Below, one piece after another: positions 56,730 through 64,000 of a stretch of 64,000 bases of DNA; positions within the stretch are counted from its first letter, which is position 1; every line of letters begins with the position of its first letter. The notes under the pieces were generated by a model. The model did no database searches and was not told where the DNA came from. It saw only the letters and a program-made list of their open reading frames with translations. A program made the position numbers and the translations under genes. The stretch comes from Euwallacea fornicatus (Eukaryota > Arthropoda > Insecta > Coleoptera > Curculionidae), in assembly GCF_040115645.1 (NCBI RefSeq), contig NC_089554.1, positions 806,001 to 870,000 on the forward strand, given 5' to 3'.

Positions 56730-57660
56730 AAATTGTTAGGAAAAAACCCAACATAAATCAGCGTTATCGCTAGGTACCAATTAGGCCCTAAAGACGTTGG
56801 AACAATCCCTAATACATCTGCTGCATTGCACTCCGCGATACAGCACTTACCCTCACGTGCTTAAACCCGGCCACCGTGATGGCACTGGTTCCTTGAATTA
56901 TCGCTGTCCCGATTTATGGGGGGCACCAGATAAATCTGTCAAGGGAACCAGAGAGTCACATCTGGGTTTTGACCGTGAAGATTCTTAGGAAAAAACTTTC
57001 CACAGAACTAGGGGGCGATGTCAGTTGGGATTGGTCAAGATCTTTTCGTGGTAATCTCCCTCCAGCCCCACCATCCCTGGGACGCAAATAATCGCGGACT
57101 CCCAAAAATTCATTCTCTCAAAGACAATATTCGCGAAAGCTCCTTCCCGTTTTGTGGACACTCTCGATCCTTGAACGCGGACTCCCTCAAAATCTCTCTC
57201 ATATAACTTAACTCTAAACCAGTGCTCGCGAAATCTCTCTCTCTCTCTCTCCCGTTTCTTGGACACTGCTCGATCCCTGAAGCGGAATACCATCAAACCT
57301 CTCTCACAACTTTACCTCAATCTCTACTCCATAACTCTTTTACAAGACACCCTTCAACCTTTATACGTGTCATTCTCAGATCTCGGGCGACCCAATACCG
57401 ACTCTGTAACTACATGTATAAAAAGTGTATATAAAGTTGTAAATCGTAGTGTAACTTGGAGTGATATCTATAGTAAAAGTAAATTACTTAATTCGTGCTA
57501 CGGAGTTTGTATTCCCTGAACCCTTGAACCCCGTTTACAATCAATTGACGCATCAACGTCTGGTCCTTCGAATCAATAACTCACACCAGCAAAATAAGAG
57601 ATACCTCTTCGGGTGCCTTGTGAGGCAGTCGTTTCTGTTAGGCAGTGACTAAAAGCCCCT
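56730..57660 (+). mobile_element. Probable LTR-type insertion in element C
   Basis: Begins near TGTTAGGAAAAAACCC (56733). Contains C-rich, (CT)n and duplicated CTCGATCC...GAACGCGGA / CTCGATCCCTGAAGCGGA phrases, TATAAAAAGTGTATATAAAG (about 57419) and GTCTGGTCCTTCGAATC (about 57560). Composition contrasts with element C. Boundaries and target duplication not established. Confidence 0.35.
57228..57251. repeat. Short (CT)n tract
   Basis: Uninterrupted CTCTCTCT run inside the GC-richer block. Confidence 0.9.
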
Positions 57661-57959
57661 GGCCTAAACACAAATAATTAATAATAATATTAAATGTAAA
57701 AAATTGGGTATTTTTCTTTCATCGGTATTTGTTAATGTTTTCCTACCCAGTGAATCGTCGAATCCTGTTTATTATCTGAGTTTCACTTCGTGCTTCTTTT
57801 CGCAAATTTTCAATCGAATCATAACTTGTTCAGTTGCGGAATAGGTTGAAGTCGTTTTTGTTTATGGTGCTGAGGAATGTTTTCTTTTATGTACTACGGA
57901 AATATTTGGTCAGTGACATCCTGAAGCGAACATTTGTCCTTCTTACGTTAAAAAATTAA

Positions 57960-58845
57960 TACGGAAACCGGTTCTGTGGCGAACAAACAAGAAACCAACC
58001 TAGGATATTCCATGAGCTTACTAAAATCGAAGTTCTCGGATAATTTTCCCAAAATCCATAATAGTCTATCTACCAAATATCTAGTTAAACTGGACTATCA
58101 ACAGCGTCGGTCTCAAAGGTTCTAAAATTACACAAATTTCACGCACACAAAAATGAACTTAATCAAGAATTGAGAGAAGATGATCCAAACCGACGAATTG
58201 AATTTTACGAGGTGATGCAAGCTTAGATTAGCAATCAGCCCTAACTACTGCAAAACGTTTGCTTTAGTGATGAGTCCAGATTTTACTTGAATGGTACTTT
58301 CGATAGGCACTATTGTAGAATTGGAAGTAATTTAAAACCTCATATTATGAATTAATGAGGCACTCAATATCCATAAAAATAAAATTTTTGGGCTGGGTTC
58401 CTTGGAGATGCCATCATAGAACCTTTGTTTATTAACGGTAATTTGAATGGTGATATCTACCGTGATCTTTTAGAAATCATCTTTAGAACTCAAATCATAT
58501 TGAACCATTTATAATCCATCAGCTAGAGAATCAACAGGGCGAAAATGGGGAATTAGAACTGGAAGAAAATTTACTAAGATTTCAACAGGATGCAGCATCG
58601 ACAGGTTAGTTAACGATGGTTAACAATTACTCCGCAAGACGACTGGAAAGGGAAGAGCTAGTAGAATGACCACCTGGATCTCACGCCCTTAGATTTCTTT
58701 TTGTTGGGGCACTTCACATCTGAAGTTTCCAAAACCCAACCAGAAACAATTGAAGAGTTAAGAAAGCGAGTAATTACTGAGTTAATTCCGCAAGACACTT
58801 GTGTTAATGTGTGTCGTGAACGCGAATATCGTTTTTAAACTTAAA
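57960..58845 (+). pseudogene. Element C transposase, degenerate
   Basis: The plus-strand reading starts KTETGSVANKQETN (end of the N-terminal helix-turn-helix), then ELNQELREDDPNRRIEFYEV. CFSDESRFYLNGTFDRHYC carries the first Asp (about 58260-58315). FWAGFLGDAIIEPLFINGNL (about 58390-58450), LLRFQQDAAS with the second Asp (about 58575-58600), and a frameshifted WPPGSH..LRFLF block (about 58668-58710) lead to ETIEELRKRVITELIPQDTC. Numerous stops. Confidence 0.75.
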
Positions 58846-59883
58846 CGGATAATATTGCGAATGCACATTATAAAAAATTATTAATATTAAACGGCAAATC
58901 TCACGCTTTGATTTAATTACACTCAAACTTTGAATTAATTAAAAGGTCTATTTCTTTTTCCCGATTGAAAACCGTTTGATTCTACTACCAGATGTCGTGG
59001 ATGTTGCATTTTAGGCATTATCGGATACATTTGAGTGCGGAACTCCAGAAGCTTTGGTACCATTGAAAGGTTAGTGAAAATGCTTTACAACGATATGTCA
59101 TAACAATGCCCGTGCTATAAAAAAATATTTTTAGTAGCTGGGGTACATTTTGCAGAGAGTAATGAGTTCATTAAACACTCAATCATCTTCCCCCATCACA
59201 TTATGGTTGACGTGGTTTTGGATGTTTTTATTGCCGATATAATTTTTGAAAATATTGGCATTTTTACTTTTAAACCCCCACCCTATACAGGGTGTTTGGT
59301 TTACCGATACACATCTGAAAGAGGGTGGTAGGTAAGGTGATTGTGAACGTATTTGACCATATATACTATTATACAAAGTCACGCATTTCCAGATATCGCC
59401 ATTTTTCCGAATTTTACCAAATTCGCTGTGTACTTCCGTGTAAGTTACAATAAAAATTTAATAGAACATTTGTTGTGACTATCGATTTTCGCATAAAATT
59501 GAATATGTATTTTATCGATATCAAACATGTGGTAATATCTGCATGTGAAAAAAAAATGCGATGCTTTAAAACTCCAAAAATGAATTTCTCTAATATCAAA
59601 TCTTGAATTTGTAAGTAAATAAAGAGAAAGGTGCAAATGAAAGAGTCGCTCAAATATCTTTAAAAAGTTCTCTATCCATTGCTCTTTCGAATGATGTAGT
59701 GAAAGGCGAAGACTTAATGCTCCATAAGGTATTTATTAATTAAAACTGAAAAAAAAATGCAGAAAAAATACATAGGGCAATTTAACAAATTGAATAAAAA
59801 TTTAATAAGTAATTATTATTTATGTAAATTATACTATTTACTTATAACTAATTATTATTCTCAAAATGGGAACCGCCGTTTCT

Positions 59884-61560
59884 GATCAACATCGACATCT
59901 TCGTCTCATCTCTGTGATGGTTACTTCTAGCCTCAGTTCAGCCTTCATTAATTTTGCTGCCTCATTAATTCTTTGAATGAGATGGTCTTGATCATGAATT
60001 TCCTCATTGTATACCAGTTCTTTCATTCGTCCCCAGATATGATAGGCAACTGGGGTGAGATCTGGAGATCTGGCAGGCCATAATATCGGTCCATTTCGTC
60101 CTATCCATCTTTCAGGAAATTGATTATTTAAAAACTCTTTTATTCTTCTCTGATAATGGGCCGGACATCCATCGTTTTGAAACATAATTTTCGCTCGTAT
60201 ATCTAAAAATCTAAAAATCGTCCAAAATATCTGGTAGATTATTTCTTAAAATTCTAAATAATTTTCGCCATTTAAATAGTCTGGCAGAAAATATGAACCA
60301 ATCAGGTGTCTGCCTATTATACCAGCCCACACGTTTACGCTAAATTTATGTTGAAACGAAATTTCTTTTTTCATATTCGGATTTTCTTCAGCCCAGTAAC
60401 GCAGGTTATAAAAGTTGGTAACTCCTTCACGGGAAAATTTGTATTCATCCGTCCATAAAATCCTGCGAAGATATCTTCCATCTTCAATGTCGGCATGTGA
60501 GATAAACCAACACAAATTTGTTCTTCGGATTGGGTCTCCTTCCTCAAGTGCTTGCACGGGCGATATAGCGGAAAGGGTGCATTTTCTCAGAGTGTAGAAC
60601 TGACCACACCTTCCACGTACAGTCACTCAAAAAAGTATCCGTACAGCCGAAAAAAAATTCTGTAAACCGTAACTTTTGACTGATTTTGTTCAAATTTTGT
60701 ATAATGAAAATTCAAATCGAAACTCAATTTGCGTAATTGAGAAACTTTTGAAAATTTAACTTTTAGAGTGCTTTCCAGCGTTTAAAAAAAACTCCGTTTT
60801 GAAAACTTCTTGTGCGATGGAAATTTTTCAATGTGGTTTTAACATTCTTGTAGAGGGGATTTTTCTTCATATACCCTGAAAATGTAATCAAAATCGAACA
60901 ACAAATAAGGGAGTTGCAGCTTTTTAAAGTGTTCAAAAATGTCAAAGTTTCGTCATTTTGCGCGAAAATCGTCACTCTTCGGCGTTTTTGACGACTTTAA
61001 AAAGCTGCAACTCCTTTATTTGTTGTTCGATTTTGATCAAATTTTCAGAATATATGAAGAAAAATCCTCTCTGCAAGAACGTTAAAACCACATTGAAAAA
61101 TTTCCACCGCACAAGAAGTTTTCAAAACGGAGTTTTTTTTAAACGCTGGAAAGCACTCTAAAAGTTAAATTTTCAAAAGTTTCTCAATTACGCAAATTGA
61201 GTTTCGATTTGAATTTTCATTATACAAAATTTGAACAAAATCAGTCAAAAGTTACGGTTTACAGAATTTTTTTTCGGCTGTACGGATACTTTTTTGAGTG
61301 ACTGTAGATACGTTGAGTCGTTCAGATGCTTTCCTAATGCTTGCAGTGGGCCCTGCTTCAAATATGTATAAAATTTGTACATCCACTTTAGCACGATGTT
61401 ATTGGTTGTTCGCTTTAGGATCTTGATGATGTAAATTGCCAGTTTCACTCATTCTACGGTAAGTATTAGCGATGACTTTCACGTTAGGTGCTCTTCTTTG
61501 AAGAAATCTTCCATGATATAATCGCTGAGCGGCAGCTGCGTTACCGTCAGCTCAACCATA
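59884..61560 (-). pseudogene. Element X transposase, interrupted by a MITE, third catalytic residue lost
   Basis: From 61555: an N-terminal helix-turn-helix (AAAAQRLYHGRFLQRRAP, then ANTYRRMSETGNLH), ASIRKASERLNVS. The MITE intervenes. The reading resumes CGQFYTLRKCTLSA, then RILWTDEYKFSREG with the first Asp (about 60465-60430), FSVNVWAGIIGRHLIGSYF (about 60345-60290), two compensating frameshifts near 60246 and 60205, and FQNDGCPAHY with the second Asp. SPDLTPVAYHIWGR follows, in which Ala (GCC, 60045-60047) replaces the third Asp. It ends RRRC and a stop. Besides the MITE the frame is fairly well preserved, so inactivation may be moderately recent. Confidence 0.85.
60620..61304. mobile_element. 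685-bp fold-back MITE, near-complete palindrome
   Basis: The arms (60620 to about 60955, and about 60966-61304) are almost perfect inverse copies with a very small centre. Ends are CAGTCACTCAAAAAAGTATC and its inverse, with TA on each side (60618-60619, 61305-61306). Both strands show the same open frame (67-70 codons) purely because of the palindrome. No transposase inside. CAGT ends with TA duplication suggest mobilisation by a Tc1-type transposase. Confidence 0.95.
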
Positions 61561-61567
61561 CCTAAAA

Positions 61568-61610
61568 ATTATATCAGCATATTCGACATTTGAATATGCT
61601 GATATAATTA
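61568..61610. repeat. Short perfect hairpin
   Basis: AATTATATCAGCATATT and its inverse are separated by about 9 bases, followed by (AT)-rich repeats. Confidence 0.8.
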
Positions 61611-62054
61611 TATAATTATATATATTATCTTATATGCATTTATTGGATTAGAAAACTTTTATGTTGTTGTTCCACGCTTTACTTAATTTTCGATTATTTC
61701 TTTGAATGAACTATCTAAAAAAGCATTGAATCGAAAAATTTTTCAAACAAATGTTTTTCAGTTTTTAGTGATGTATCCATTTTTGTCAAAAAAATCTAGG
61801 GTTTCCATTTGAAAAAATGCGAATGACCTTGAAAATGCCTTCTAAATGACAGTTTTTTTGAAAAAAAATGTCAAAAGAAGCTCTCTTTATCCCAAACAAA
61901 CTTTATTTGAAACATTTTTTTATTAAATTCTTAGTTTTCGAGAAAATCGCATGTGCATGATAAATCAAACACCCTGTATATGGTCAAATACGTTCACAAT
62001 CATCTTACCTACCACCCTCTTTCGGATGCGTATCGGTAAACCAAGCACCCTGTA

Positions 62055-62680
62055 TAAATCACTTTCTAAATAAATAAATTAAGAACCCCTTATAATTGTA
62101 ATCAACATGCTTGCCTCTCCTTAAGACACAGAAGTTTCACTCGCCTTATTGTAATTACATAAATTAACCCTTCAATTCAATAATTAAAGGATTCCCTTTC
62201 GTATTTAGTGGCAAAGTTTGGGGGTGAAACTCAATACGTTAATTTGGAACTCAAACGAAACCGAGGTTATAAATTCCTACACAATTTTGTTTTAATTAAT
62301 TTCGCCCAAAGTACGCTGTGCGATAAATATTAGCGGCTGAAATATGTTTTATAATTGCGCTCTAAGTTAAGATCTTGTTTCAAATATTAATGTCGGAAAG
62401 AGGTTTGTTTTAAAACGAATTGCTCTGCGAGCGGATTAGAGCCGCCGGCTTTAAGTGATTACTGTAGGTTGGATAAGTTAAAGTTATAAAATTGTTAAAG
62501 AGCTTCTTTCTGGTTCTGTATGAGCAAGGGCATCCCTAATTAAAACCACTCGTTTTCGGCTTGAATGAAGATGAAGATTTGGCATCTAAACGTTATCTTT
62601 AATTCAAAATATGTGAGATGATCCTGAATTGAAATACGCGTTTCGTGTGGCCACCCGAAAAAGATCGGCCAGTAAAAATA
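62055..62680. other. Spacer without recognised features
   Basis: Between element X and the next Tc1-like end. Less repetitive and without open frames of note; possibly old single-copy DNA. Confidence 0.35.
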
Positions 62681-63170
62681 CAGTGGCGGCGAAAAGTATT
62701 TGCGCACCGCGATTTTCGCGATTTCTAAGTTTATTGTTGTAAATAAAAAAAAAACACTTTACATATAAAGAGTATATTAAATAATTATATGGTCTCTGTC
62801 AACCAAAAGTTTATACAAAATGAATATTAGTGAGAAAAAAAAGAAATGATTAAAACCGCTTGGAATAAAGCATTTGCACACTGCAACTGGCTTGAATTTT
62901 TAAGGCTTACAAAGCTTTAATATTTAGTAAAAAGTCAATTTGTATCAATTATCGCTTGTAAGCGTCTTGGCATAGAATGGACCAATATTTGTATATAGTT
63001 GCAATCAATTCTTTCCCATTCTTCAGCTAATATGTCTTTGATTTGATCGCGTCCTGAAATTGTATGTTTCCTGATTCTTTGATCTAAATGGTGCCATAAA
63101 TTTTCAATTACATTAATGTCAGGAGATTGTGGTGGTGTATGCCATTGTCTGCCAACATTATAGAGGGTTC
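62681..63170 (-). mobile_element. Truncated Tc1-like element
   Basis: The end CAGTGGCGGCGAAAAGTATT follows TA at 62679-62680 and is a common Tc1-type terminus. The 3' half of the transposase lies just inside. The reading is lost at about 63170 and no second TIR is present. Confidence 0.75.
62925..63170 (-). pseudogene. Tc1-like transposase C-terminal fragment
   Basis: From about 63145 downward: WHTPPQSPDINVIENLWHHL with the catalytic Glu, DQRIRKHTISGRDQIKDILA, EEWERIDCNYIQILVHSMPR and RLQAIIDTN, then a stop where the family usually has a Gly, then LFTKY. Well preserved over about 75 codons. Everything before the third catalytic block is absent. Confidence 0.85.
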
Positions 63171-63635
63171 GCCATTACTCCTGCCTTGGTTCCTGGTGTC
63201 TTTGTATAAATATCAATATGAAATGTTTAGTACAGTACTCATTTATGTTGGAAAGCTGCATGATTTAATAATAGTTTTGTTTATACAGAGTGTTCCGTTT
63301 TCGCTGGGCAGCATAAAGTCATAATTTTTTAAATAGCAACCCATAACTTTTTTTTCTGCCATTTGATGAAACCTTATTTTAGAAGGAAAATGCATTAAAC
63401 ATTTTTTAAATTGGTTGCGGCGTTGCCATATTAGAGAAATTTCTTTAAAAATGCAGCGTCAGAAAAAAATTATCACAAAACTGGTGTTTTTTGAAATTTT
63501 TAAATTTGTTTTTGTAAAGTAGTAGATGAAAGTCAGAGGTACTTAAAAACTTTAAAACATTTTTTGAATGCACCATACTTTTTTTGTATAAGAGCGCTAA
63601 TTTAATAAATAAAATTAATAAAACCAGAGATATTA

Positions 63636-63714
63636 AAAAATGTGCGCGAATCTTTACGACGAAGACTTCAGACGTGTCTACAACAAAACGGGCAAAATAT
63701 CGAGCACTTGTTAA
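63636..63714 (+). pseudogene. Transposase C-terminal tail
   Basis: The plus-strand reading ILKNVRESLRRRLQTCLQQN then GQNIEHLLN, followed by a stop, is the usual C-terminus of the long-TIR transposases (compare NGKHFEHLL at 33140). Confidence 0.75.
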
Positions 63715-63777
63715 ACTAGTATCTTTTTTTTATTTTGTTGTTTTTTATTATTCTTTAGTTTAACTAAAGTTTACTTT

Positions 63778-63885
63778 ATCAATATCTCTAAAACTGTAAA
63801 TGTTAATTATAATAATGTCTGTTGTAATTTGATTGAAATTTTGTAAATATCTCCATAACTGTAAATGTTAGATGCAAAGATGTTA
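63778..63885 (+). repeat. Tandem pair of ~60-bp units
   Basis: ATATCTCTAAAACTGTAAATGTTA (about 63782) recurs as ATATCTCCATAACTGTAAATGTTA (about 63847). Confidence 0.6.
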
Positions 63886-64000
63886 TTGCAAATTAATAGA
63901 GAATTAAAAACTACATTAGAAGGAGTTGAAAAAAATCGTGGGTACCATTTTAAAAAAACGAGTTTCAGCAATTTGTGAAATCTGCAAATTAGCACTCTTA

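Larger units (their letters stand above)
56254..59284 (+). mobile_element. Element C: ~330-bp TIRs, degenerate transposase, internal insertion
   Basis: Left TIR 56254-56580 (CAGAGTGGGTTTTTTAAAAA after TA) mirrors 58955-59284 (TTTAAACCCCCACCCT). Long shared inner blocks include CATAATGTGATGGG, AGGCATTATCGGATAC and CCAGAAGCTTTG. The transposase relic is at 57960-58845. A GC-richer block of about 900 bp (56730-57660) lies between the left TIR and the transposase. The right end abuts element X across a single TATA. Confidence 0.85.
59288..62052 (-). mobile_element. Element X: transposon carrying a palindromic MITE
   Basis: The left CAGGGTGTTTGGTTTACCGA after TA (59286-59287) mirrors TCGGTAAACCAAGCACCCTG before TA (62053-62054). 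76 bp match as TIR, after which the right arm is interrupted by another CACCCTG terminus (61970-61976, then TA), a further truncated insertion. The minus-strand transposase spans 59884-61560 and is split by the MITE at 60620-61304. Without it X would be about 2.08 kb. A rearranged relative is at 2752-5228. Confidence 0.85.
63286..64000 (+). mobile_element. Deletion derivative with transposase tail, cut by window edge
   Basis: The end CAGAGTGTTCCGTTTTCGCT follows TA at 63284-63285. About 350 bp of terminal-type sequence lead directly into a transposase C-terminus, so the catalytic region was deleted. The right TIR presumably lies in or beyond 63720-64000. Confidence 0.6.

Noticed and set aside
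60763..61161. Two open frames on opposite strands encoding nearly the same peptide
   Set aside because: They are a direct result of the MITE palindrome and not independent genes.

Overview
The window is AT-rich eukaryotic DNA built mostly from layered transposable-element (TE) remnants. I find no host protein-coding gene, rRNA, tRNA or CRISPR array. The element families are Tc1-like, mariner, rosa-like IS630/Tc1/mariner elements with a DUF4817-type N-terminal helix-turn-helix, Jockey-clade LINEs, a Gypsy-type integrase tail and possible LTR pieces. Together with (AT)n and (CT)n microsatellites they suggest an insect nuclear genome. A beetle is my best guess, from general familiarity with such elements and not from any search.

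Layout. 0-8 kb: a degenerate element cut by the window edge (1-1580), then a Jockey RT relic split by a rearranged copy of element 'X', itself split by a Tc1-like element, then two abutting non-autonomous elements. 8.5-11.2 kb: a decayed element with ~380-bp terminal inverted repeats (TIRs) and an internal insertion. 12.7-13.4 kb and 17.1-18.5 kb: internally deleted derivatives. The second keeps only the transposase DNA-binding half. 20-27 kb: transposase relics, a second Tc1-like copy and another deletion derivative. 27-30.4 kb: quiet AT-rich DNA. 31.5-33.8 kb: the one apparently intact autonomous element, a 362-aa transposase between 413-bp TIRs. 34-43 kb: more relics. 43.9-44.6 kb: a 5'-truncated Jockey tail. 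45.6-49.6 kb: element 'B' split by a mariner and abutted by an internally deleted copy of the 31.5-kb element. 49.6-52.6 kb: unassigned DNA with tandem repeats. 52.6-64 kb: DNA transposons packed nearly end to end, with a 685-bp palindromic MITE inserted in a transposase.

How the parts relate. The intact transposase at 32081-33169 could in principle mobilise its own element and the deleted copy at 48374-49574, which has matching TIRs. The related 17.1-kb derivative could encode a DNA-binding-only product once its single stop is considered, but that is speculative. The other transposases are broken by stops, frameshifts, deletions or loss of catalytic residues. Boundaries come from reading TIRs by eye and TA target duplications where visible. 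They are good to a few bases where a TA is given and to tens of bases elsewhere.
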